Source: Halichondria panicea (Eukaryota; Porifera; Demospongiae; Suberitida; Halichondriidae). Taken from it: a stretch of DNA of 64,000 nt. Under the pieces are notes generated by a model. The model ran no database searches. It had not been told where the DNA came from and worked only from the letters and a program-made list of their open reading frames with translations. Numbering within the stretch: position 1 is the first letter of the stretch; each line of letters begins with the position of its first letter. The position numbers and the translations under genes were made by a program. This document shows, piece by piece, positions 1-13,300 of this stretch. The stretch is from NCBI RefSeq assembly GCF_963675165.1, contig NC_087378.1, forward strand, positions 4,645,205 to 4,709,204, in the 5' to 3' direction.

Positions 1-573
1 CAGAAATATCGCTTCTCAATTCTTTTGCGAAAGTTTGTGTTTCGGCATCTGTGAATTGCTTGCACCGGATGCGGCTTGCGCACCTAAAAATATAACTAAA
101 CAAATTTTTGGTGGACTGGTCTGATTCTAGTTTGGCAATAAACCCTGACGATACGGCAAACACTACTCTATGGAAACGATGTAACAAAGACAGGACCGGC
201 TTGATCATCTTAACTGTTGCATTCTTTGCCTCGTTTAAGTCGATCAACAAGACATGATTCGGCAAAAAATCTTTTGTTTCGATTGAAAACTCCACCACTT
301 CGCTGCCAAGAACTCCTGTTACAGGCTTGTACTTGTCACTGATTTCCAATTGCTTTAACAGCCAAAAGAGCGTGGTTGTTTTTCCACATCCGGGACCACC
401 GAGCAGGCACAAAATGTTATGACCCTTTCTGTCCGGATTTGTAACGAATTCGTATGCTTTCTTCATTTCTGCTGTGACAATAATTGTTGACTTAATCCCG
501 AGCAGGTTTAGGGCTGGTGAATGTTTAAAAGGCACGTCATTGTCTTCATCCTCCCCCAGTTTAACAACACGGT
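1..573 (-). CDS. P-loop NTPase, one internal exon, runs off the left edge
   Basis: The minus strand is open from an acceptor (TTTTTTGCAG, ending at 574) down to base 1, about 190 residues with no stop. About 50 residues in is a clear Walker A motif, GGPGCGKTTT, preceded by hydrophobic HNILCLL. A second hydrophobic strand ending in acidic residues, HVLLIDLNEAKN, suits Walker B, and VVFAVSSGF follows as a possible sensor strand. This arrangement fits a STAND or AAA-like ATPase. I do not recognise the family; nucleotide-binding modules of Crinkler-like or NACHT-like proteins are possibilities. The N-terminus lies upstream (beyond 573) and the rest is outside the window. The fold call is firm, the role unknown. 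Confidence 0.7.
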
Positions 574-2752
574 CTGCAAAAAAGAAAAGACTGTGATAAC
601 AACAATCAGGGTTAGGTATGGGTATACATTACGCTGGCTTAGATGCCGCTTAGTTTTTTTTATGTACACTAGCCAGAGGGAAGCTTTAACGTTGCTTGAG
701 GCTTGTAGAAACTCTTGGTTGCAGAGTCTTCTTTGTGTTAATTCTTAATTAAAATTCTTATTTAAAACTGCATCGTAAACGATTAACAAGCAATATGGGA
801 TTAATTACTCGTGCTATTAATCCCATATTACACGAGTAACCATACTATTAATTATACTAATAGCGCTGATTGTAAAAATTAAGCATACATTCTTGCTTGT
901 GCCTTTTGGGGGGGGGGGGGTCACCAGTGTGCTTCAAATTCATCTGATCACTATTGAAAAAAAAGCATCATGGGTTAGATCATACTTTGCCTAAGCCAAT
1001 TTTCCTATGACCGCAAACACATGCAGGTGGGCGGTATCATAAGGAATAATGACGTCATAATGTTCTTTTTGTTAAAAATTTACAGAAGCAGCAAAAGCCA
1101 AGAACTTGGAACTACATGTCTATGGCATTTATGAGCACAGTTGATCTATAAGGCTTCTGTTCTACAGAGCCATATCAAATGCTTACAGTGTAGTGCTAAT
1201 GATCTTACAGTTCAGTTTATTCCCTAATAAGGTTATTGGAGAAACCTTAGTGGTAGCCAATCAAACGAGCTGGTAAGCAGCTATGAAGGAGGCGATTAGT
1301 TGGAAGAATGGAGTTGAAACGTGCTAATTCTGAGGTATGGTAGAGTGTGAGCCTTCGGTTTTGCCTAGCCTCGAGGCCTCATTAGTAGCATGGGAGAGAG
1401 AAAACGTCTGGTGTCTCTGGGTATACTTTTCTGGAATGAATGTTACAAATGCTAAGCAGCCAAGCCAACTACTAGTAGCTTTCAGGGCACCTAGTAGTCC
1501 AATTAATACTTGGCGTTGGCAAGGCATTGTTTAGGAAACTCACCCTATAAGTACCAGTGCAACCAGCAGCATACCATGGTTGGAATACATTTCCTCCTTA
1601 CGCTTATTCACAAAACCAGACAAGCCAGCTATTGGCAGTGGCTATACAGCCAAGATTATTATTATGACAACGCATTGTTGACTGTCTTTTTAGGTAGGTT
1701 TCATCTAAACGACTAGGCAAAGGGGTTGTTAGCCATGGCATGGGGGGCAGAGTTATTTGACCTCCCTTGGCCTTGTGAACTGGCTTTTCCTTGTACAATT
1801 AGAGGCTCTGCGTTACTTAATACAGTAAATCTTAACACAGTATATCTAACCTTCGGGAAGCCATTGAATAGACACTGAAGAGGTACAAAGGCTGGATAGT
1901 TCAGAGGACTAGGGAACTGGAGAACCAAGCAAAGTTAAGTAAACAATTTATACAAACGGAACAAGAACGGTTTATTATTTCCTACGTTGGAAGTTTGTGT
2001 GAACTATACAGTAGTAACTATACACAGCGATAAATTAAACAATTGAAGGCTTGCACACTAGTCTGAAGACAGAAGAGGCTTTATGGTTGAGTTGTCTTAG
2101 CAAGCAGCACTTCCGTTCGTTGTGACCGTCATTGTTTTACTGAGCATATACGATGTTATCCAGAGTCCCCAGTTTCTGGAGAGCGCTAACAGTACCAGGC
2201 CCATCTTCAGTGCGGCCTGGGATCGAGGCTAGGTGGGCATGAGCTCTGAGGTCACTTGATGGCTGAGATTTTGCCAAATATTACACATAAATAATTATTG
2301 CGCAAGTTTCAGCAATTACACAAGACAACAAAAGCAACAAAAGTCCATGGACAAGTTTAACTGTTCTAAAAAGGCTATTCCAAGAAGAAACCTAGTTAGC
2401 TGGCTCTACTCCGAGAACGAAACGTTGTTTTGCAAATCTACAAATTGAGATCCAAGAAAACGTGACTATAAGCGCGCCTTAGCTTGCACTTCATTATCAT
2501 TGAGATAGTCTACAAAGACTGCACACCACATGGACTATGGCTTTGGGCCAAAAGGCATTAACTATACAGCAAAATTAACTATACACCGCAAAATCCATAA
2601 AAGTAACCCGACGCATCTAAAATTTTGTAACTGACATTTTATAATCACGACACAAACGAACCTGCTTTGTTGAGAGAGATGGTAGAGCTGGCGGATAGGT
2701 AGAGTTCAGCTGTTGGAGACGGGTGCAAATTTCTGGTCGAGTCCAAAGCTGG
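574..2752. other. No convincing gene
   Basis: Only short ORFs without recognisable domains occur here. A poly-G tract lies at about 909-920. The only clear structure is the small inverted repeat at 792-829, annotated separately. Confidence 0.5.
792..829. repeat. Short inverted repeat, partly shared with 14965-15000
   Basis: AATATGGGATTAAT is followed after about 10 bases by its reverse complement. The flanking motif (GAGTAACCATACTATT) and one arm recur at 14965-15000, so this is probably the end of a dispersed MITE-like repeat. Confidence 0.5.
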
Positions 2753-2835
2753 TTGGGTGAGACGGTAGAGCTGGTTGAGTTGAGACGATACACCTAGTTG
2801 GGTGAGACGGTAGAGCTGGTTGAGTTGAGACGATA
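2753..2835. repeat. Two-copy 45-bp direct repeat
   Basis: A block starting TTGGGTGAGACGGTAGAGCT repeats at 2753 and 2798 with no change over about 38 bases. Partial, more diverged units occur just upstream (GGTAGAGCTGGCGGATAGG). The repetitive ORF seen on the minus strand is a by-product of the repeat. Confidence 0.7.
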
Positions 2836-3489
2836 TAGCTGTTAGTGTGTGCAAAAACGATCCCACGAAGAAGACAGTAGGCAGACTGGTGTAGCTGCTT
2901 TTTATACTCCTAAATGTGCTCTAGTGCTCTAGTGCTCTGGTCACAAATCTGCAATCCGATTGGTGGGCAGTTCTATTTTTAGGTGTCTCTGGATTTTTGG
3001 TCATTACGTCAGTGCATGACTGTATCAGGAGAGGTTGGACGCGCGTCATTATCATCATAAGACAACTTTCTCTAAGTCCAATGGCTTCTTCTCAGAGTTC
3101 TTTTTTCAGTCCTTGCTCAATGCCAGGGGTATTGGTGGTTTTCTCAAAGGGAAGAAGAGTCATGGACTATATTGTCTATTGGCAAACCGTTCATGTACAA
3201 CCTACCCAATTTTGAGATCATGGCAGTCGAGTTGAAGTGGAGGTAGCAATTAACAATGGTTAAAATGAGATGGAGTCTGAGACGGAGTGTTTTGATGCGT
3301 TTGTTCGCTGTGATGCAGGGCTGTGTCGAAGCTACCCATCTACTCTCGTTGATCTCGATTGAACCCAGCACGATTATAGCCTCGCTTCGCTTCGCTCGGA
3401 ATTATGTGATCAATTATTATGCAGCCTGCCATCTTTGCTGCCTGTGTAAGCACAACGGTTTGTTTGCCATATGTAGTGGATTGATTTTG

Positions 3490-3965
3490 AAACGATGATT
3501 TTGAATCAATGGAATTGCTTGCCAACGACGTTGAAGAAAATTGTGCTGACGAAGAAAGCATTCCATCTGATGACACATCTTCACAACTCCACAACTCTCT
3601 CTCTCAGCATCTCACACTGTCACGTTCAAGTGCATTGGTGCAAGCCGCTCTGTTGACTATCAAGATGCTCTGAAACAAGTCGCTGAATTGCAAAAGAATG
3701 GGATAGAGACACCTGTAAACATATTTTGTGAAACCATTAATCCATACGATGCAAGGGCAATTGCTTTTCGCTGCAAGCTGAAAGAAAAGTGGATACGATA
3801 GGTTATGTGGTGCGTGAAGCATTGGAGCATGTCCACTCTGCAATCACCAGAAATGTTGTTGAAGATGTTCAGTTTTCATGGGTGAAGTACCGCGTGGTAT
3901 AGCGTAGTGGTCCAGGATATTATGCTGGAATCAATATTACGATTAGAGGTGAATTTAAGTGTGAA
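3490..3965 (+). pseudogene. HIRAN-like domain gene, broken
   Basis: An acidic leader (ELLANDVEENCADEES) begins near 3507. After a frame change near 3610, a stretch reads FKCIGASRSVDYQDALKQ and then VNIFCETINPYDARAIAF. After another frame change near 3795 come IGYVVREALEHVHSAI, DVQFSWVKYRVV, a TAG where the family has Trp, and RSGPGYYAGINI. The NPYD-x-AIAF core with a following GYV is typical of HIRAN-like domains, known from SNF2-family proteins and from mobile-element proteins of lower animals. With two frame changes and a stop this is a pseudogene. Domain call is by eye. Confidence 0.5.
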
Positions 3966-4869
3966 CAATTTTAATTATCTTGTTGTGTTGTATATCACCT
4001 AGCTGTCATGCGTGCCAATAATTTATGGTATCACTCAGTCATTATGTAACGACCTGATTCATCAATCACCATTCATCAATCAAACATCAAAAGTTTACAA
4101 GACAATGACACATGGACTAGAGTTATTACACAAAAGGATATAAAATTGCAGCTAGAGTTGAGAATAAGAGTGTTCGCAAATGTGGACTGGGCACTTGGCG
4201 GAGGAGGAAGGTCAAGCGGCTTGTTATGGAACTGAGGTCTAATAGAAAGAGAGCCTCTTACTGGGAGAGGTGCTCGCCCAGGTACAAAAGAAGCAGTTTG
4301 CTCTCTTTGAGGGACTCGTTGCACTCGTTTTTCCTTTGTCAACACAGTTCCTTTGTAGCTGGCTAGCTATAACTCGAGAACGAACTTTAAAGTGAATTTG
4401 CGATCCGTGACTTGACATGTATGGGTGAGTGCATGTACATAGTAACTTCAGAGAACACAGAACCAGAGGAGGTTGGGTCACAAAAGAGCAGCAAGTAGAG
4501 TCAATTCTTCAATGCCAGAAAGCACAGCCATCCGTGAACTTCAACCTCTTGCACAATATTGTGCGCATGCGCACTCAGTCCCACATGTGTGAAAATCCAT
4601 TTGTGAGGTCTACATGATCCTGGTAGGCCACAATGCTTACCACATACACAACTCTTTTCTCTGGAATAATTAATGCTCGCCTAGAATACAATTCCTCTGC
4701 CTTGTAATTCACCCCAAATTTCATTGATGTTAAAAAGCACTTCTATAGATGGATTCTATAGATGTATGTACATGTATAATGCTTTATAGAGCTGATCAGC
4801 TCAAATCAGGCATTTCCATGTAAAAGCATACTTGTCAACCACATAGGTAGTCTCAAGAGCCTGACTAAG
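3966..4869. other. No gene seen
   Basis: Short ORFs only, with no motifs I recognise and no clear repeat structure. Confidence 0.4.
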
Positions 4870-5062
4870 CCTGTACGTGTGTGTGTGTGGGGGGAGGGGG
4901 GGGGGCTATGTACAGTGCATTGGCTAAGCCTGTACGTGTGTGTGTGTGGGGGGGAGGGGGGGGGCTATGTACAGTGCATTGGCTATAAGCCTGTACGTGT
5001 GTGTGTGTGTGGGGGGGGGCTATGTACGGTGCATTGGCTATAAGCCTGTACGTGTGTGTGTG
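4870..5062. repeat. ~60-bp tandem repeat with GT and poly-G tracts, about 3.5 copies
   Basis: Each unit runs GCCTGTACGTGTGTGTGTG, then a run of G interrupted by A, then CTATGTACAGTGCATTGGCT. Copies begin near 4870, 4928, 4988 and 5045 and differ mainly in the length of the GT and G tracts. The G runs could form quadruplexes. His/Pro-rich ORFs on the minus strand are artefacts of the repeat. Confidence 0.85.
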
Positions 5063-5578
5063 GATTAATTTAGTCAATAGATGCATTTAAGAGGGAACGA
5101 CAAATTAAAATTTTGAATCACATACAATGTATGATGTAATCTATTTTTCTCTAACTCACTTGTCCGCAGAAATTCTTGTTGTACACACTGTTAGAGTCGT
5201 CGTAACAACAGCCTGGCTTACTTACTAGTAGCCAACAGATGCACAGCCCCAAATGGTAGGTGGGCGGGGTAATCCCCATGAATGATGAGAGTGTGAGACA
5301 GGAGCGGGTTGGACCTGTGTGAGGAGGGGTGGTGTGTGTGTGATAGTTGTATGTCAAAACTAACAAATGCATTTAAAAGCGCATTGATCCTTGCCAGTCC
5401 TAACCCTAATACACACAAATGAAGCACAAGGATTATAACATGTACTAGGGGTTATTAACGGTACAGTATTTGTCAACAAATACCCCCCAAATACCACCAC
5501 CCTTGCCATCACTCTAATACCTTAAATTGTAGGAGCTAGGTGTACGAGTGTGACAAAATGGCTATATACAACCTCTGT
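5063..5578. other. No gene; contains short shared repeat pieces
   Basis: A stretch at about 5389-5412 (GATCCTTGCCAGTCCTAACC) and one at 5560-5575 (GGCTATATACAACCT) recur at 17840-17865 and 17904-17920, so both loci share a dispersed repeat. Confidence 0.4.
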
Positions 5579-6395
5579 ACAGGTACATGTTTATGGAAAT
5601 ACTAGCTATGTTCAGAATATGAACTCCAAAGCATTTATACATGGAGGTAAAAATGCTCACAAATGATAGCCGCCAGTGTGAGTACATATGTACATGTACC
5701 CCGACAACAGCTAATCGAATAACCAAATCAACAGGAGCGTGATGATGTAAAGGCAATGCTTAGAACACGAACTCGCACGTTAATACAAAGTACGTATGTA
5801 TGAATAATGCGTCAAAAGGGCTACAAATTAGTGTATAAGTTAGTATATCAAGGCATGCACATTCCAGAAAATCCCCAAGGCTAATATAAGCCCATGCTTT
5901 TCCTTCGAGAATCATACACTATTAAGCTCATACAATGTTAGCAATGACAAAGGTGCATATATAAGTACAATGCAGTTACATGTATATCATGTATATACCT
6001 TCATGAAAACTGGTCCGTCTTCTTTTTTGAATTGACAGCATCAGAACTTTGCTTAATTAATCCTAGGGGACAGGTTTAACAAAACCACAGCCAAAACCAG
6101 GAACAAAATCTGCGTGGACAGGTGAGTGCTTTAACAATTGATACAGAAAATTACCTAATGATGTGTACGTTTTATATGACTTCACGTACCGATTAATAGG
6201 TGTTAATGAAAGCAACATATCTACTCACTTTGCCCAGATACAAATTCCAAAAAGCTTGATGTGTGTACAAAATCCATGTGTTCATTCTTTCTTGCAGTGG
6301 TTTCTAGAATTGGAATGTCGTGGTGTGAATATGCGCAGACTGGCTAAATGCTAATTATTATGCCATAGGCCGCTATATGAATTTGTTGTGTTCAC
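5579..6395 (+). repeat. Dispersed repeat, copy A
   Basis: This is collinear with 7896-8629 from ACTAGCTATGTTCAGAATAT through AAAATCCATGTG at 6280, with small indels. No protein is encoded. Its last 98 bases (6298-6395) are present in copy B in the opposite orientation. Confidence 0.85.
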
Positions 6396-7827
6396 ATGTA
6401 TTATGTACATGTTAGTCTTCTTTTTTTTTGCTTGCAAATTAGGCCTCCAGATTAGGCTACTACCTAGGGAGACCTTCCCAAAAATTGATATATTTCTGCC
6501 AAATCCAATTCAAGTAAGTAATCTTAATTTCAGGTCTGGTTTTATAGGCAAAGGCTTGTTGAACCTTTTGTGGGGCTCACAAAAATGAGAAATATGTCTA
6601 TGAATATACATGCTAGCAGACACAGGTACCAATTAAGCTCATGCAACTGCAGGCTTTTTATTATACTCGAATTGAAGGCCAATTATGCGAAGGTTATTAG
6701 TGAAATTTTTTTTGTTACAGATAGAGGAGATACCGTATACCGAGTTTCGAATGCGTAGCTAACCATTTGCGAATGACACTGTAAAAGCCTTATTGCATGT
6801 GCCTTTTGTTTGCGATCTATGCGGGGGGGGAAATCCTCGCAATCGAAACACGTATACGGTAACTCTTTGTGCGAATGGATGACACTAGCACGGTTCTGAA
6901 GAGTTAATTTGGGGCTTGGTCTGCTAGTTGGTTAGGACGCACATATGAGTCAGCTGGGAGTGTTTTCTCCCCGGATTCGGAAAGTCAGTCGTGACGTTAC
7001 ATTACACTCTTATGCCTACCTGCATAAAAAACATCTTGCCAGCCAGTACAGTGCAAGCTACATACAGCATCGCTAAACTATATACTCTACCCTAATCCAG
7101 TAGTCGGGTGTTATAAGCTGCCACAACGTTTTTTACAGTTATCTATGGTAATGTGAGCATCAACTTCATAGCACGCACTACAGAGGGACATAGAGGCAGG
7201 CTCTAAAGTTCTGTGGCTGCATTCTAATTTGGAATGCATATAATAATCATAACACTCTATAATTAATGCTAATAATCACTGACAAATGAAATCTCTATTT
7301 ACAAAGAGCGGATGTCATGAATGGACATGTACACGTATGTGAGAAACGAAAAACCTATATATCACATTGACTTACTCTCTCTTATTGGTGAGTCTTCTAT
7401 TGCAATTGTCATTCTCAATCTGGGCGGCCATACTCTTGCTACCTCCACCTGGTGTTACGCAACCTGATTGGTCAGATCCATGAGAAGGCGTTGTATGGAG
7501 AACATTACAGGTGTGCTTGAGCTGCAGAAAAGTGCGACAAAAAGCCATACACTTACAGTAACGGACGATCAAGTATCATTGGTATAGCCCAGAAGGTCGA
7601 ATACAAGACCTTTTCGTCCCTAATGTTTATTGTGCCGGGACTCATCAGTGGACTGCACGCGACGCGCACTCAGTAAATGTACTTTGCTCACACTATTAGC
7701 GGTTTCTAGAACTAATAAATAATTACTTGCATCCAGTGTAATTTAATTTTGATTGGAAAGTGGCCATGGCAATAGGCAAATGGACTAAGTGTACATGTAG
7801 TTAAGGACAGATTCTGTGGCTGTATCT
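6396..7827. other. No gene seen
   Basis: Only short ORFs. A G run lies at 6822-6829. I see no domain and no clear transposon ends. Confidence 0.4.
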
Positions 7828-8747
7828 ATGCTAATTGGAATGTTGTGGTCTGAATAATTATTATGCCATAAGCCATGTATAAAATTGTTTCATGTACAGG
7901 TACATGTTTTTGAATTATGGAAATACTAGCTATGTTCAGAATATGAACTCCAAAGCATTTATACATGGAGGTAAAAAATGTTCACAAATGATAGCCGCCA
8001 GTGTGAGTACATATGTACATGTACCCCGACAACAGCTAATCGAATAACCAAATCAACAGGAGCGTAACTTAGCTGGATGATGTAAAGGCAATGCTTAGAA
8101 CACGAGCTCGTACGTTAATATAGTATGTATGAATAATGCGTCAAAAGAGGCTACAAATTACTATAATTATGCAAAGTTAGTATATCAATTAAGGCATGCA
8201 CATTCTAGAAAATCCCCAAGGCGCCCATGCTTTTCCTTCGAGAATCATACACACATTATTATCAATGTTAGCAATGACAAAGGTGCATGTAATGACTATA
8301 AGTACAATGCAGTACATGTATATCATGTATATACCTTCATGAAAACTGGTCCGTCTTCTTTTTTGAATTGACAGCATCAGAACTTTGCTTAATTGAATGA
8401 TTTCCTAGGGCAGGTTTAACAAAACCACAGCCAACCAGGAACAAAATCTGCGTGGACAGGTGAGTGCTTGATAAAGAAAATTACCTAATGATGTGTACGT
8501 TTTATATGACTTCACGTACCCGATTAATAGGTGTTAATGAAAGCAACGTATCTACTCACACTTTGCCCTCCTACAGATACAAATTCACATTTTCAAAAAG
8601 CTTGATATGTGTGCGTACAAAATCCATGTGTACATGTACATAATAATTAGTGAACACAACAAATTCATATAGCGGCCTATGGCATAATAATTAGCATTTA
8701 GCCAGTCTGCGCATATTCACACCACAACATTCCAATTCTAGAAACCA
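7828..8747 (+). repeat. Dispersed repeat, copy B, with inverted terminal segments
   Basis: The body (7896-8629) matches copy A. The left edge (7834-7880, AATTGGAATGTTGTGG and TTATTATGCCATAAGCC) is an inverted match to the right edge (8650-8747), so this copy has terminal inverted repeats like a non-autonomous DNA transposon. No coding capacity. Confidence 0.75.
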
Positions 8748-10311
8748 CTGCTCAGCCACACATAATTATAGGATAAGTGTAACGCTAGGAGGTGGAACGG
8801 TTATGCGCATCCTATACATGTAGGCACACGTAGCTATTTAGGGCGCCACTCAGTATTTGTTTAGCAATGTTTTAGCGGCCTGAATACGGTACAAACATTA
8901 CAAGTACGTACCTCTTCAGCTTGAGAGTCAGCTTGAGAGTCCTCTTGTGTGTTTGTCTGATCTGTAAGTACGCAGGTACGCAATCACAATCACTATTAAT
9001 ACACCTGGCAGGGAACAAGACAGATCTAGCTGACACAATTTGTATGTATATACAACAATCATCACAACATCACAACATGCAATCATGGATAGATATAATC
9101 ATCTCACTTACCTTATTTTTCATAACTTGTGAATAGAAATGGAGCTGCTTGGACTCATGGACACTGTCAGCGAGCTTGAGGACGACCTGTATACTAGTTC
9201 AAATCTTAGATACCCGGAGCCGACTCACACTGTACGTTCAAAGTTGAGATGCAACCGGTAGCTATGTTTTAAGCACTGGTTGCATCTCAATGTATTCCCA
9301 GTACACGGACCCCGTATATGAGAATAAACTGGACTGCGGGGCCACACTGTCATTAAACGCCTCTACACATACGTAGATGCAACAGTGACATCCAACCCCT
9401 AAAAATTGTGCCTAGGGTTTTTCCTCTGTGCTGGTCATGACCACGAAGTGACAACTCAGCTTGAAAAAAAAAACCACACCATAAAGCTGATGACATCACA
9501 TCCAACACAAAAAATAATGCTTAGGGGTTTTTCCCTCCCTGCTGGTCATTCATAAACACATCCTGTCTAGAGTGGGTAGGTAGATTTGGTAAATACTTCA
9601 GAAACAATCACACTGAGCCGGTAAAGATCCACTATAATGAACATTATAAAGGGTCGATCACACAATCTATTACCAGTTGAGATACATGGCTGGCATAGTA
9701 GTGTGGGTAGGTGTGGTTGTCTCTCCTCTGGGGGGGAGGTGGACCAGGAACTCCCTCGACGAACCTAGGGGTTAGGGTAGAGGGGGATAGGAGTTAAGAC
9801 AGTTATTTATGTGAGGTCAGCGTACGAGTACAGGACAAGAGAGGCATTAAAACTTCAATCTAGAACAAATTATCAGCACTACACTGTACGTACAGTGTGT
9901 AGCATGCACATGTAAAAGAGGCTAGTTCTGAACCAGGTCAGCATTTTCTTGGCCTGGCCTGGCTAACTAACTCATACCTTCCCTCCCCTAACCCCCCCCC
10001 CCCCCCCTACCACCATCAAAAGTAACCAATGACATCACTACAATCTAACAAGGTTTTTTCTGTGTGCTGCATGGTCAGACTAACCACAAAGTGATCCTAA
10101 CCACAAAGTGACCAGGTAAGCTCAGCTGAAAAAACCACAAACCACCACACTGGACAGCTAAAAAACCCCAGTATTTATTTTTAGATTGTAGGTTAGTTGC
10201 ATATAAAGGCTACACACATACACAAACACACAAACAGCACTATTCATCTCACCAAACTCAGCAAGTTGATCTCACAGAGCAAGATATTCCAGGTGCAAAG
10301 ATAAGTCTGCG
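8748..10311. other. No firm gene; small exon-like ORF, hairpin and repeats
   Basis: A 40-codon ORF at 9139-9261 begins MELLGLMDTVSELEDDLY and meets a possible donor (GTACGT) at 9231; it could be a small 5' exon but nothing supports a function. A 13-bp perfect hairpin (TTGAGATGCAACC and its complement) lies at 9244-9290. Diverged direct repeats with TAGGGGTTTTTCCCTC-like cores lie at about 9400, 9510 and 10040. A block at 9552-9660 recurs at 17537-17645 (AAACACATCCT, GAGTGGGTA, GTAAAGATCCACTA). Confidence 0.4.
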
Positions 10312-13300
10312 ATGTCCAGCATGGAAGACTCGCCTCTCACCCCAACAAAGGACTCAGAGGTTTGTACACCCTTGCTGCATGTACTTAGTGATAGAGTGGA
10401 AACTGCATTTGGTGGGCCGCATTTGTCAAAACAACAAGTATGTATTGTATACACGGCAACTACATATAATGCTCAGAAACCGGATATATACTAAGGAATT
10501 TAACCCACCTATATACAGGACTACTCTGAACAGGACAGGCTGCAAGAGTCCGACTCGCCCCCTACTCCAAAGAGGAGATGTCTGCTAGAGAGACAGGTGA
10601 GAAATAGTTACATCATCAGCACAACCACGTACAGTGCATATAATTATACATGTATGTATCATACATAGCCCCCAATTTTTTCCGTAAAATTGCCGTGAAT
10701 TTCGCACATGATATTTTGACTACGTATGCTATATTGTTTTTCGCGGCTTATAATTGGTTGAAATCCCGTCCCTATTTACGGTATATGCACGTACATGTAT
10801 ATATGCTAGATTTACCAGAGCAGACCATTATCACCCCCCTTCAGGATTCGCAACCGGGCACACCCCTCTCCACTGTGGAATACCCTCAAGATTCGGACTA
10901 TATTATAACACCAATGGACATAAAATGTACTAATGCGCATGAAAAGGCGCTTTGTTTTCTTGATTTGAGCCAGTTGGACGAGTTTGTCGAACGCCTCAAT
11001 GAGATTCGTCAGTGCCCTGAACCAGCTTGTAGGGGTAACCTTGTTCCCACCTCAGTCAAGAGGGGAATAGGTGGAGCTGCAACAATAACCTACAATTGTG
11101 ACGGATGCCGAGGACAAGAGCTCACACTGGGCACGTGCAAGGTACAAGAAGATGGAAGGAACAGTGAGATCACACGAGCACTGCATGTCGCCTTCATCAT
11201 CAGTGGTTGTACCTTCACAACCTACACCAAGGTCTTACGCTACTCGCTGGGGATTCAGTCTACATACGACGACCGGTTTCAAGAAACTATTCGCATTATG
11301 CACCCAGTGGTCAAAGAAATGGTGGATGAGATGTGCACAGAAGCCAGAGAGGCCATGAAACAAATGGAACCGGAAGAGCTAGGATCGTGGGAGAGAGCCG
11401 TCACAGTTGCAGATGGAGCATGGATGACAAGAGGTCATCATTCGAAGAACTTTACTTTCAGTATTCGAAACTATTTCACAAGTGAATTGCTCTTTCGAAA
11501 GCATCTGTGTCAAAAGGGCGGAGTTAACAAGGACGATCTGTACAAGGGGACGTCCAAGGGAGCGGAGGGCTATGCAGCCAGGATACTCTTCCAGCAAGCC
11601 AAAGAACAGGGGATGAAATTGGCAATAAACTGGCAGGTAATGGTTGGTAGATTTATACTCAATGGCATTATATCTATGATTAGACACTAGCTGATAAGAT
11701 CTACATGGGAAGTACATGGGGGAAAGTGCCTCAAGGAGGTAGACTATGGGACTTAGTACCATACGTATAGCGGGTAATTTTCGTGGGGTAAAAAATTCGT
11801 TATTTTCGTGGAAAGCTGACCTCGACGAATATTTTACCCACGAAAACCTACCGTAACGCACCCAATGCAGTGCACATAGGAAGCTGACGAAATTTTTACT
11901 CACGAAAATGTCCTTTTTCAAGATAAACGAAATTTTTACCTCACGAAAATTACACGCTATACGGTATACCTACAACTTACTTAGTATACCTAGTATCCCG
12001 TTGTCAAGTAATTGTATTGTAGAGGGCAAGGTTTGCGCATGCGCACTAGTATCTAAATGAGTTAGACACTGTTTTGTCGGTGTCCATGTGATTTAGAAGC
12101 CCTCAGGCACTAGTAGTACCCTCGCTATGCTCGGGATCTAAATCAGTGCCTTTGGGCTTCTAAATGCCATAGACACCTCCAAAACAGTGTCTAACTATTA
12201 TTTATATGCGAGCTAGAATGATGTAATTCCTGCCTTAATTGACAAGTGTGTCAAAATAATTACACCAACCCCTAATTGGCAGGATGATGACTCCTCCACC
12301 TCAAAGGCCATAAGAGGTATCTACGAGGACGTAGAAATAATGATGTGTCGTGGACACGAGGGAAGGTCTCATCTCAACCAGTTGCAAACGCTGATGAAAA
12401 TGAAAGCGTTCACCTCTACAATGTTTACAAGTCATCAGAAGCACATTGCAGACATAAAGAACGAGCCCTGCTCCTGTTCTGGAAAAAAGCACAAGAAAGG
12501 CTGCGGATGTTTCACTGACCAGTTCATCAGAAACTCCAGAAATTTGTTTTCCAAAATTCTGTCGAACAGTGAGTCCAAAGAGGAATTTGAAAAAAATACC
12601 CGTAGTCTCTACCATCATGCAATTGATGAACACGTGTGGGTTGGCGGATCTTGCGACTTTCACGCCCTAATAGTGTGCAGCTGTGGAGAGTGCCCCGACA
12701 AAACAAACTTTGTGTGCAAGGGACGAGAGTACCACACACGGGATAAGCTGACATGTCCTTTCCATATGATGGCCTACAGGACGGAGATTGAGCACAGGGC
12801 TCGAAAGTCATCATCGCTGATCCACCCAGAACTCAAAGCAGGGCACACGAACTCGATGGAATCATCACACAACATTCTAATTCGATTTAGGCCGAAGCAC
12901 ATCTCCTTGGAAAAGCTTCACTACGAGCTCTCCACAGAGCTGGGCCTCCTTCAAGCCAACCTTACCTCAATGAGAAAAAACAAAGGACCTCATTACAACT
13001 GGATTCCTGTGCTGTACCAAAGGTTGGGGCTGCCCCTCTATACAGGAATTGAGGATGCTCTGGAGAAGTACGGAAAAGCCAGAGACAAGCAATTGAGAGA
13101 AATCAAAGAGGATAAGCACAAGAAGAGAAGGATACGATATAAGGTCAAGAGAAAGATGGACGGGGAAGAAAGAAAAAATTGGTCAAAGAAACTCGGCGAT
13201 ACATACGGTCGTGAATGGAGGAGAAAGAGAACAGAGAAGGATCAAGCTGCCACGAAACTCTGCAAGTGTGGCTCCAGCGAACACAGAAACAAATCTCACA

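Noticed and set aside
6905..6995. tRNA-derived SINE
   Set aside because: GCTAGTTGGTTAGGACG vaguely resembles an A box, but no proper B box (GGTTCGAATCC type) follows at the right distance.
9244..9290. microRNA precursor
   Set aside because: Arms of only 13 bp with a 21-base loop are too short to call a precursor without small-RNA data.
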